Part shown: positions 33,144-40,305 of the stretch, in pieces
How the letters are laid out: each line of letters opens with the position of its first letter
Numbering within the stretch: position 1 is the stretch's first letter
Source: Archangium sp.
GTDB taxonomy: Bacteria; Myxococcota; Myxococcia; Myxococcales; Myxococcaceae
Assembly: GCA_030681645.1 (NCBI GenBank)
Contig: JAUXRX010000029.1
Span: 1 to 64,000, forward strand
Direction: 5' to 3'
DNA: 64,000 nucleotides
Position numbers and translations under genes: made by a program
The notes under the pieces: model-generated
Databases searched by the model: none
What the model was told of the DNA's origin: nothing
The model's input: the letters and a program-made list of their open reading frames with translations, nothing else

Positions 33144-34660
33144 GCGGCCTCCTCGTTGGCGAAGTCGATCAGCGCGATGTTGACCGAGCCGTCCTGCTCG
33201 TGGACCCGCACCTCGTCGATCAGCGCGCTCAGCATCCGCACGCGATTCGTCGGGGTCATCACGCCCCACAGTTCCTTGAAGTTCCCCAGCACTCTCAGGA
33301 CCGGCTTCAGGTCCGCGATGGCGCCGAGGACCTCGACCAGCCCGCGCTCGGCGTCAGCCAAGCTTCGCTCGGCCGAGGTGAGCAGGTCGGTCTCGGCGCG
33401 GAGCTTCGCAGCGGCAACACCTCGGGACCGCCCCTCGAGCCGCGTCAGTTCATCGACCAGCTTCGACGCCTTGCTCGAGTGCTCGGCGATGATGTCGGGC
33501 GCCTTCTCCTTCACGGTCGCGAGCGTCTGGCGCTTCGCCGCGAGTCGCGCAGCCAGCGCCTGCTCGATGTCCGCCATGAGGGTGGGGCCGAGCGACGCCT
33601 CGGCGATTCGGTCGACGACGTAGTCCTCGATGGCGCCCGCGGCGAGGGGGAGGACGTCGCAGGCATCGGTGCCCCGTTTGTCGCGCGTCGTGCAGCGGTA
33701 GTACCGATAGACGCTGCGGCCCTTGCGGGTCGACGCCGGCGTCATGGGCTTGCCGCACTTCCCGCACTTGATCAGCCCGCGAAGGATGTAGTCGAAGTTG
33801 AGGCCGTGGAACTTCAGGTGGCGCTCGCGGCCGGCCAGCACAACCTGGGCGCGCTGGAACGTCACCGGGTCGATGATGGCGGGATGCTCTCCAGGGTGGC
33901 GCTCGTCCCGGTACATCATCAACCCGCCGTAGAGCGGGTTCCGCAGCAGCTTGGCGATGGTGTCCTTAGTCCACTGCGGCTTCTCGTCGAGGCGCTTGGT
34001 CTTCCGCGGCAGACGCTCGCGCTCGTTCATGACGGCCGCGACGGTCGCCATCCTGCGGTGCTGCAGGAGCACCTCGAACGCCTCCCGAACGATGGGTGCC
34101 TCGAGCTCGTTGATGGTCAGCTTCTTGTCGACGACGTTGTAGCCGAAGGGGCAGGGGCCCCCAGTCCACTTCCCACGGCGGCGCGACGCGGCGATCTTGT
34201 CGCGGGTCCGCTCGGAGATCATCTCGCGCTCGAACTCCGCGAAGCTGGCGAGCAGGTTCATCGTCAGCCGGCCCATCGCGTCGGCCGTCGAGAAGTTCTG
34301 CGTCACCGACACAAAGGAGGCGCCCGCCTTGTCGAGGCGCTCCATCACCTTCGCGAAGTCGAGGAGGGAGCGCGAGAGCCGGTCGACCTTGTAGACGACG
34401 ACGATGTCGACCTTTCCGGACTCGACGTCGGCCATCAGCCGTTGGAACGCGGGGCGGTCGGTGTTCGCGCCGGTGAATCCGCCGTCGTCGTAGTGCTCGT
34501 CGAGCAGCTTCCAGTTCTGCTGGCGGTTCACGTAGGCGACGCAGGCTTCGCGCTGAGCGTCGAGGCTGTTGAACTCCTGCTCAAGCCCCGCGGTCGTGGA
34601 CTTGCGCGTGTAGACGGCGCACTTGCGCGGGGAGTCGGCGGAGACCGGTGGCTTCTTCAT
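33140..34660 (-). CDS. Large serine recombinase, right module
   Basis: A 506-residue protein. The catalytic domain contains KCAVYTRKSTTAGLEQEFNSL with nucleophile Ser21, then DIVVVYKVDRLSRSLLDFAKV and ERTRDKIAASRRRGKWTGG. The recombinase domain (TIAKLLRNPLYGGLMMYRDE) and a zinc beta-ribbon (IKCGKCGKPMTPAS ... YYRCTTRDKRGTDACD) follow, then a coiled coil. It belongs to the CcrB/phiC31-like large recombinases. Both start and stop overlap neighbours by four bases. It is not close to the left-module recombinase, which lacks this zinc ribbon. Confidence 0.93.
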   Translation of the reverse strand: MKKPPVSADSPRKCAVYTRKSTTAGLEQEFNSLDAQREACVAYVNRQQNWKLLDEHYDDGGFTGANTDRPAFQRLMADVESGKVDIVVVYKVDRLSRSLLDFAKVMERLDKAGASFVSVTQNFSTADAMGRLTMNLLASFAEFEREMISERTRDKIAASRRRGKWTGGPCPFGYNVVDKKLTINELEAPIVREAFEVLLQHRRMATVAAVMNERERLPRKTKRLDEKPQWTKDTIAKLLRNPLYGGLMMYRDERHPGEHPAIIDPVTFQRAQVVLAGRERHLKFHGLNFDYILRGLIKCGKCGKPMTPASTRKGRSVYRYYRCTTRDKRGTDACDVLPLAAGAIEDYVVDRIAEASLGPTLMADIEQALAARLAAKRQTLATVKEKAPDIIAEHSSKASKLVDELTRLEGRSRGVAAAKLRAETDLLTSAERSLADAERGLVEVLGAIADLKPVLRVLGNFKELWGVMTPTNRVRMLSALIDEVRVHEQDGSVNIALIDFANEEAA

Positions 34661-34833
34661 CGTGGCGACTCCGCCGGCTTGGTGGGCTCGATCGCCGGCG
34701 TCGGCTTCTCCATGGCTGCGGCGAGGCGCTCGAGGTTCTCGTTCAGCCGCTGGAGTTCGGTGACCAGCGCGGGCACGGTCGCCTCGAAGAAGCGGTGGCC
34801 CATTCGCGTGAGGTGGAACGGGATGTCGCTCAT
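34657..34833 (-). CDS. 58-residue protein of the DUF2924/recombinase cassette
   Basis: A small protein starting MSDIPFHLTRMGHRFFEATV, followed by a helix (PALVTELQRLNENLERLAAAM). Very similar small proteins (pattern 'TRMG..F.E.TvP.Lv..L.rLN..Le') lie between DUF2924 and serine recombinase genes in other bacteria. It is coupled on both sides by ATGA overlaps. No biochemical role is known; a helical dimerising factor is plausible. Confidence 0.75.
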   Translation of the reverse strand: MSDIPFHLTRMGHRFFEATVPALVTELQRLNENLERLAAAMEKPTPAIEPTKPAESPR

Positions 34834-35447
34834 GTCGTCGCTCCCTTCTTCAGGCCGAAGAAGAAGAACCCGTTCCACGCTGTGCCCGTGATTCGCCGAG
34901 CGATCGCCGAGAGCGTCTTGAAGCGCTTGCCCTGGTAGTCGAAGCCCTCAGCGCACACGCGCACCTCATGCGACGCGCCGCCGTGAACTCGGCGGAGAGT
35001 GGTGCCGACCGGTGGGAGCCGCGGGTCGCGGGGCACGGTGGGGACGGGCGTTGGCTGGGGGCCCGCCAGTCGCATGCGCCAACGTTCAGGCAGCGTGTCT
35101 CCATGCTGGGCAATGAGATCGAGCGCGCCCTGGGGCAGCCCGCCCTCCCTGAGTTCCTGGACTCGCCAGGTCAGCCGCTTCACGAGGTACTGCCGGTTCC
35201 TCGAATGCGTCGGCTCCCCGTAGAGCTCGAGGTGCCGCTGCGCCAGGTCCGGCACGCTCATCGCGGCGAGCGCCTCAACTTCTCCGTCGTCATCTCCCAT
35301 GGCGCGGGCGGCTGCTCTCGCGCGCACGGCCGTCTTCGTCTTCGTCATCGTCGCTCCAGTGTCGAAGGCGGCATGCCTCTCGACATCGGACATGGACGCT
35401 CTGGCCCCGGAAGAAGACAAGTCGAGAAGCGAAGAGCGCGGCGTCAT
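34830..35447 (-). CDS. DUF2924 protein
   Basis: A 205-residue protein with the DUF2924 core: VPDLAQRHLELYGEPTHSRN, RQYLVKRLTWRVQELREGGL and, near the C-terminus, LRRVHGGASHEVRVCAEGFDYQGKRFKTLSAIARRITGTAWNGFFFFGL. The latter is a small DNA-binding-like beta/helix unit also seen in phage and recombinase cassettes. I use ATG 35447 because it overlaps the previous stop as ATGA, like every other junction here. ATG 35348 with GGAG upstream is a good alternative (172 residues). Confidence 0.88.
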   Translation of the reverse strand: MTPRSSLLDLSSSGARASMSDVERHAAFDTGATMTKTKTAVRARAAARAMGDDDGEVEALAAMSVPDLAQRHLELYGEPTHSRNRQYLVKRLTWRVQELREGGLPQGALDLIAQHGDTLPERWRMRLAGPQPTPVPTVPRDPRLPPVGTTLRRVHGGASHEVRVCAEGFDYQGKRFKTLSAIARRITGTAWNGFFFFGLKKGATT

Positions 35448-35626
35448 CGCGGTTCTCCCACGAGCGGCTGTCGGCGCCCCTTCAGGAGCATCTCCACCAG
35501 CGTCTCGGCGAGCACATCGACCACCTCCGCGCGGCGTCGCCGATGCTCCTCTCGACGAGCAGCAACCTCGTCGGCAGGGGCTTCTCGCGGAGGGTCGGCG
35601 GGTGGGTTCTTCAGTTCGTCACTCAT
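35444..35626 (-). CDS. 60-residue charged protein, first gene of the right module
   Basis: A small, highly charged protein: MSDELKNPPADPPREAPADE, then REEHRRRRAEVVDVLAETLVEMLLKGRRQPLV. The single predicted helix (residues ~22-52) resembles small proteins seen before DUF2924 genes. ATG 35626 was chosen over in-frame upstream starts that run into the divergent promoter region. Its stop overlaps the DUF2924 start. Function unknown. Confidence 0.6.
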   Translation of the reverse strand: MSDELKNPPADPPREAPADEVAARREEHRRRRAEVVDVLAETLVEMLLKGRRQPLVGEPR

Positions 35627-35759
35627 GTCGTTAAAAACGCGGGTCGGGTTGTCGCGATGAGACATGGATGATCGGCTCACCGCCGATGAGCCAATCGCCG
35701 TAGCTCCGCGAAATCTCTACGGAGGCGGCAAATCGGCCTGCGCCGCGATCGCGAGGCTC

Positions 35760-35788
35760 TTGACGACTGCTCGCGCGTTCAGTAGTCA
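35760..35788 (+). promoter_or_regulatory. Weak candidate promoter for the second XRE gene
   Basis: TTGACG, 17 bases, then TAGTCA, ending 24 bases before the TTG start. The -35 matches well but the -10 only half. A dyad GGCTCA-N7-TGAGCC at 35674-35692 lies in the same divergent region and could be an operator. Confidence 0.3.
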
Positions 35789-35811
35789 GTAAACACGAGA
35801 GGGAGGGGACG

Positions 35812-36159
35812 TTGAAGCGAGAGCGACTCGGAGACCGAATTAAGCGCCTGCGCAAAGAGCGCGAGCTGGGCCTGCGTGAGACCGCGGGCAAGCTCGGCAT
35901 CTCGGCCTCGTACCTGTCGCTGATCGAAACCGGCCAGGTGAAGACGCCGCCCGCGCCGAAGGTCATCGAAGACCTGGCCAAGCTGCTCGAGGACGACTTC
36001 GACGAGCTGATGCTCCTGGCCGGGCGCGTTCCCGAGGACATCGAGGACGCCCTGGTCGCGGACCCCGCGCTCACCGCCTTTCTCCGGACGGCCGGAGAGC
36101 AGGGGTACTCCGGCAAAGACCTCATCGAGCTCCTCGCTGCGAAGAAGGGGAAGAAGTGA
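35812..36159 (+). CDS. XRE-family regulator next to the right recombinase module
   Basis: A 115-residue protein with a Cro/C1 HTH at residues ~5-65 (LGDRIKRLRKERELGLRETAGKLGISASYLSLIETGQVKTPP, IEDLAKLLEDDFDELMLLAG). The start is TTG 35812, preceded by GGGAGGGGA. The stop overlaps the ImmA/IrrE start as TGATG. It is divergent from the DUF2924/recombinase cassette, matching the arrangement of the left module, and heads a four-gene plus-strand operon. Confidence 0.9.
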   Translation: MKRERLGDRIKRLRKERELGLRETAGKLGISASYLSLIETGQVKTPPAPKVIEDLAKLLEDDFDELMLLAGRVPEDIEDALVADPALTAFLRTAGEQGYSGKDLIELLAAKKGKK

Positions 36160-36848
36160 TGCGCCACCTCTCTGTGCCCTACTTGCCGCAGAAGGACATC
36201 GAGCGCGCGGCCGACGAGATGCTCCACGAATACTCGAAGGTCCGCGGGGAGCCGCTCGCTGGAGGCGTCGACGTCGACTTCGTCATCGAGCGCGTGTTGA
36301 AGCTCGACCTCGCCGTCGTCGATCTCAAGATGTTGATGTCGAACCCCCAGGTGCTCGGCGCAACCGTCGTCGAGCAGCGCCGCATCTACGTCGACCAGAG
36401 CCTCGAGCCGCTCCCTGGCCGCTTCGCCTTCACCCTCGCTCACGAGGTGGGTCACTGGCAGCTGCACCGCCGGCACCTCGAGGCGCAGGAGCGCGAAGAC
36501 ACGCTGTTCGACCTCGAGCAGCTGGGCCACGCGCAGATCGCGCCGGTGGTCAGGGCGAAGAAGCCTCCTGTGGAGTGGCAGGCGGACCAGTTCGCTGCGT
36601 GCCTGCTGATGCCAGCGCGGCTCGTTCGCGCGGCGGTCCACGAGGCCTTCGATGGTCGGCTCCCGGCCTGGGATGGAATCGATGCTCGGCTGGCAGCCGG
36701 TCAGCCCGACGAGCGCTTCATCGAGGTCGCTTCGGACGTCATCGTGGCCGGCGGCTTCGACAACGTCTCCAACGTGGCGATGCGCATTCGCCTCCGCGAC
36801 CTGAAGCTGGTCGTCGACGCCTCTCACCCACAGCGTTCGCTCCTTTGA
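36159..36848 (+). CDS. ImmA/IrrE-type zinc metallopeptidase, second copy
   Basis: A 229-residue protein with LAHEVGHWQLHRRH (HExxH zinc site, ~residue 93) and the distal EWQADQFAACLLMPARLV segment of ImmA/IrrE peptidases. ATG 36159 overlaps the XRE stop; a GTG three bases upstream is equally possible. It probably cleaves the XRE repressor and so induces the operon. It is longer than the copy at 8173-8697 and clearly a separate lineage. Confidence 0.92.
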   Translation: MRHLSVPYLPQKDIERAADEMLHEYSKVRGEPLAGGVDVDFVIERVLKLDLAVVDLKMLMSNPQVLGATVVEQRRIYVDQSLEPLPGRFAFTLAHEVGHWQLHRRHLEAQEREDTLFDLEQLGHAQIAPVVRAKKPPVEWQADQFAACLLMPARLVRAAVHEAFDGRLPAWDGIDARLAAGQPDERFIEVASDVIVAGGFDNVSNVAMRIRLRDLKLVVDASHPQRSLL

Positions 36849-36931
36849 AGGAGGTCTCCGACCCAGGCACCGCGTTTCCGTTTGTTCGTCGTGTTCACTG
36901 TTTCATAAACACTCACCACGAGAGACCCCGC

Positions 36932-38119
36932 ATGGCCCTTCGCGAATGGAGTCCGAAGTCGTATTTCCGCAACCTCACCCCGCCAACGCTCGCGGTGCTC
37001 CGCACTTGGGCGAAGGCCGAGCTCAAGCCCATCGGCTCGGGCAAACCCTGGGAGCAGACGTACCGGGCCTGGAAGGCGCTCCCAGAGACAGCCCGGATGA
37101 AGCTCGAGACGGCGCTGCTGCCGGTCAACGATCTCTGCGTGCCTGACGCCCGGCCCCGCCTTGAGGAACTCGCCGCAACCGTGTGGGCGACGTCAGCGAT
37201 GGTCGAGCAGTGCCGGTCCTGGTCATCGCAGGACCTCGCCACTCGGCTCTTCGTCGCGGCGCCGGCAGCGTTCGCGAACCTTCACCAGTCCTACGTCGTC
37301 GACTCGATGGAGCACCTGAAGGAGTACGCCGGCCGCTACGCGGCGACGCCCTGCGCCAACGCGCGCTCGAAGGCGGCGCTCAAGGACGCACTGATGGCTC
37401 ACCTGCGTGAGACGGCGTTCGGGCCTCGGTGCCACATCGAGGACTTCGCCAACGCGGAGAAGTTCGCGCTGTTCGTCTTCCACGAGGACGAGGTGGTCGC
37501 CTCTGACCGCTTCACGCACGACGACGAGATTGAGCCCGCGTGGGAGCGCGACGTGGTGCGGTTGGCCGCGGTGTTCCACTTCGAGTCGAACGTCCTGATG
37601 GTGAAGGCGGCGCGGAAGGAGGAGCGGGAGAAGCTCCGCGACCTCTTTGCCCAGTTCATCGTGGGCGACGCAGGGTACTTCCAGGACGCCAAGCTCACGC
37701 CGCGGTTCAGCTTCGACCCGCTGCGCGACCGCGAGTTCGGCTTCCCCGTGCTGCCAGGGTCCCGGGTGGTCGGCGCCTGTGTGCAGAAGGTGGTCGTCCG
37801 ACCGCAGGTGCCAGACGTGAAGCGGCTGGTCGTCGAGTTCCGCCAGGCGGTCGCCGTCCCGGAGGTCCACGAGGCATTGCAGGCCCACGGGGTCGACGCG
37901 GATCGCGACACCATCGAGGGCGTCCACCTCCGCTTCAACTTCGAGGGGAGCGGGCGCTCGAGGTCGCGCACCGTGAGCCTCTTCAACCCGAACTCCTCGA
38001 ACCTTCGCGACACCCCTCGCGACCGGGTCATCCGCCGTCACCTCAAGGTCTGGGGCTTCGATGCCAACAACCGCCGAGTCAGCCTGGCCTCTTCTCCTCT
38101 CGAAGCTACGGCGCACTGA
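36932..38119 (+). CDS. Unknown protein of the XRE/ImmA operon (gene 3)
   Basis: A 395-residue soluble protein that I do not recognise. It begins MALREWSPKSYFRNLTPPTL and has a middle part rich in Phe, Glu and Asp (HIEDFANAEKFALFVFHEDE) and a basic C-terminus (FEGSGRSRSRTVSLFNPNSS). No membrane segment and no clear catalytic motif are visible. ATG 36932 is 83 bases after the peptidase gene. It overlaps the next gene by 59 bases, so the two are probably made together and may form a complex. Other reading frames here lack a consistent start. Confidence 0.75.
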   Translation: MALREWSPKSYFRNLTPPTLAVLRTWAKAELKPIGSGKPWEQTYRAWKALPETARMKLETALLPVNDLCVPDARPRLEELAATVWATSAMVEQCRSWSSQDLATRLFVAAPAAFANLHQSYVVDSMEHLKEYAGRYAATPCANARSKAALKDALMAHLRETAFGPRCHIEDFANAEKFALFVFHEDEVVASDRFTHDDEIEPAWERDVVRLAAVFHFESNVLMVKAARKEEREKLRDLFAQFIVGDAGYFQDAKLTPRFSFDPLRDREFGFPVLPGSRVVGACVQKVVVRPQVPDVKRLVVEFRQAVAVPEVHEALQAHGVDADRDTIEGVHLRFNFEGSGRSRSRTVSLFNPNSSNLRDTPRDRVIRRHLKVWGFDANNRRVSLASSPLEATAH

Positions 38120-39302
38120 CTCCGCGCAGCTGTCGTGGGCCGAGGTTCAGGCCGCCGGTGTCGACCCGCAGGCGCTCATCGACGCGAGGGTGCTGACGTA
38201 CGACGGGTTCCATCACGAGCCGGCCGACTGCGAGTGCGGCGTCGAGCCGAACCTGGACTGGAGCACCCGCGAGACCGACGGTGTCGTGGGCGTGTCCTGC
38301 GTCGCCGAGCCCGCGTGCTTTCGCGGCTGGGCCTGGGTGCCGCGCCACGAGACAGAGTGGCTGCGTTGCCGGGCGCGCGACGTGTTCCGCGGGCTGGCTC
38401 CGCTGAACGGTCTCGAGCCGCTTGGTCAGGCGGTTCCGAGCCCGTTCCTCGAGCTCGGGCAACTCCGTCGCCGCGGGCTGAGGGTCGTCGTCGTCTGGCT
38501 TGGCGTCCTCGGGTACGGCGTGGAGACGCTCTGCCGTGGCTTGCGCGCGCAGCTGGGCCTCGATGGGCTGATCGTGCTCGTTCCCCGGGAGGCCCGGGCC
38601 CAGTTCAGACCTGAGGAGCGCATCGCGCTCGTCGACCTTCCGGACGGGGAGGGCGGCAGCCTTGGCCTGAGTCGGGGCCTCGACGTGTTCGATCCCGGGT
38701 ACCGGCGCCGCGCCGCGTCGCGAGAGCACCCTGATTTCGACGTCGACTTCATTCGGCTCCGCTTTGCGACCCGCGCCGACCGGCACGTGCTCAGCATCAA
38801 CGGGCATGAGTTCGATGGGTTCAAGAAGAGCGACGTGCTCTTCGCGCAGCTGCTCATGCTCGCCGCGAGCCGGAAGCAGGGGCGGCGCGACGGCTGGAGG
38901 AACAAGGCCGCGCTGATCGGGGACTTCGCGCCACGGCCCGCCGACGCGACCGTCACCAAGGCGAACCGTGCGTTGGAGAACCTCCGCGCCGAGTTGGGCT
39001 CCGGTGAAGTGCCAGGGCTCACCGAGTACGAGCTCGACGCGATCATCAAGACCGAGCGCGGGTCGGGTCGGGTGCGTCTGGGTGTCCCACCCGAGAACAT
39101 CAACTTCGACGCATCGCTCGAGACCTTCGAGTGGAAGCTTCCGGCCACCATCGGCAGTGGCAAGAAGAGTGCGGCGCAGGACGACGGGCTCCTGCGGGCG
39201 ATCATTCTGCTTGATGAGGTTCAGAGGCTCGGCGTCGCGGCCCCGACTACCGCTCGGTCCAGTCCCGACGATCCGGCGCGCCCGTCGTGGAGGTCGAGGT
39301 AG
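38061..39302 (+). CDS. Unknown protein with Cys cluster and winged-helix-like region (gene 4)
   Basis: A 413-residue protein. An N-terminal cysteine set (Cys57, Cys59, Cys80, Cys86) could bind zinc. Residues ~245-320 (RHVLSINGHEFDGFKKSDVLFAQLL ... VTKANRALENLRAELG) look like a winged-helix DNA-binding domain of the response-regulator C-terminal kind. I recognise no named family. It overlaps gene 3 and ends 55 bases before a convergent gene. It could be the regulator or DNA-binding part of an unknown two-protein system. Confidence 0.75.
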   Translation: MPTTAESAWPLLLSKLRRTDSAQLSWAEVQAAGVDPQALIDARVLTYDGFHHEPADCECGVEPNLDWSTRETDGVVGVSCVAEPACFRGWAWVPRHETEWLRCRARDVFRGLAPLNGLEPLGQAVPSPFLELGQLRRRGLRVVVVWLGVLGYGVETLCRGLRAQLGLDGLIVLVPREARAQFRPEERIALVDLPDGEGGSLGLSRGLDVFDPGYRRRAASREHPDFDVDFIRLRFATRADRHVLSINGHEFDGFKKSDVLFAQLLMLAASRKQGRRDGWRNKAALIGDFAPRPADATVTKANRALENLRAELGSGEVPGLTEYELDAIIKTERGSGRVRLGVPPENINFDASLETFEWKLPATIGSGKKSAAQDDGLLRAIILLDEVQRLGVAAPTTARSSPDDPARPSWRSR

Positions 39303-39357
39303 GCGCAGTCGACCGCCATGTGAGCCCCCTCAGTCCATGGATGATGACGCGCTCGCT

Positions 39358-40179
39358 TCAACGGTCGAGCTCCGACTGGTCACGCGCGCCCGGAGCACCG
39401 ATCTCGTCGGGCAGCCGTCGATTCCTAAGCGCCACGTCGGCGAGGAAGCGCTTGGCGATGCTGAGTAGTTGCGTGAGTTCCTCCACGTTCGTCTCAAAGG
39501 TTCGATTGGAGTAGCGCGCGCCAGGCCGGAGAGCCGAGGCACGCCGGAAGCCACGAGTGATCTCGGTGTCAACGTTGCCGTGTCGGGAGAACACGTTGAA
39601 CAACCCGCCCACTGTCCCGTGGGATCGCGCGTCAAGCACGCGCCGATCTGGAAGCAAGAGCAGCAACGCCTTTGCCCCAAGTTCGAACGCCGTGAACAGG
39701 TTCTCTGCGGTCGCACGAATGCGCGCCGTCCCGAGAGCCGACTCCGCGACGAAGAGAAACTCGTTCGCGATCTCGAGCGTCTCTTTCACCCGGTGGGAAT
39801 TGTATCGGAAGTCGAAGAAGAGAGCCCAATGGGACTCGTTGCCGCGCGGCACAAGTAGCGCTGTGAGGTGGCCGGCGTTGGGGTCCGACTTGGTGACGTC
39901 AAAGCCAACGATGTCGTCGATCTGATCGAAGTGGACCTGAGCTCCGGCCTGCACTGCCTGGTTGACCCTCACCTGCATCAATCCCCGAATCTCGTCGTTC
40001 AGGCGGACCTGATGTGGCTGGTCGACGTGCATGACGATCTGGAAACGCTCGACGCGGAACCCATCCGGCAATGTCCCGGTGGCTGACCGCCGGGCAATCT
40101 CTGGGCGAACCCAAAGCTCCATCGCCTGATCGAAGAGGGGGGTCGCCTGGACCGAACTCGAAGGCACCTGTTCGCTCAT
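39358..40179 (-). CDS. Unknown protein, possibly HEPN-like C-terminus
   Basis: A 273-residue protein. The N-terminal part is beta-rich (FRVERFQIVMHVDQPHQVRL, then HWALFFDFRYNSHRVKETLE). The C-terminal ~120 residues are helical (ARIRATAENLFTAFELGAKALLLL ... ELTQLLSIAKRFLADVALRN), resembling HEPN-type helical domains, but I cannot see the catalytic R-x(4-6)-H motif. ATG 40179 has AGGTG five bases upstream; ATG 40191 is an alternative. It lies at the edge of the phage module and could be phage or host cargo. Confidence 0.65.
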   Translation of the reverse strand: MSEQVPSSSVQATPLFDQAMELWVRPEIARRSATGTLPDGFRVERFQIVMHVDQPHQVRLNDEIRGLMQVRVNQAVQAGAQVHFDQIDDIVGFDVTKSDPNAGHLTALLVPRGNESHWALFFDFRYNSHRVKETLEIANEFLFVAESALGTARIRATAENLFTAFELGAKALLLLLPDRRVLDARSHGTVGGLFNVFSRHGNVDTEITRGFRRASALRPGARYSNRTFETNVEELTQLLSIAKRFLADVALRNRRLPDEIGAPGARDQSELDR

Positions 40180-40305
40180 GATCACCTTCATAGGTAGATG
40201 GCCCCGCTTCGTCCATGCGCGGGCAATCGCCTGACGTCCGAGCACCTTGTGGCTGACGTCCGCGAGGGAGAGTGCGGGGCTTGCCGCAGGTGCACGCGAG
40301 CGACC

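Noticed and set aside
36575..36931. Extension of the unknown gene 3 back to 36575
   Set aside because: This part overlaps the ImmA/IrrE gene in another frame and is Arg-rich. ATG 36932 begins right after the intergenic gap.
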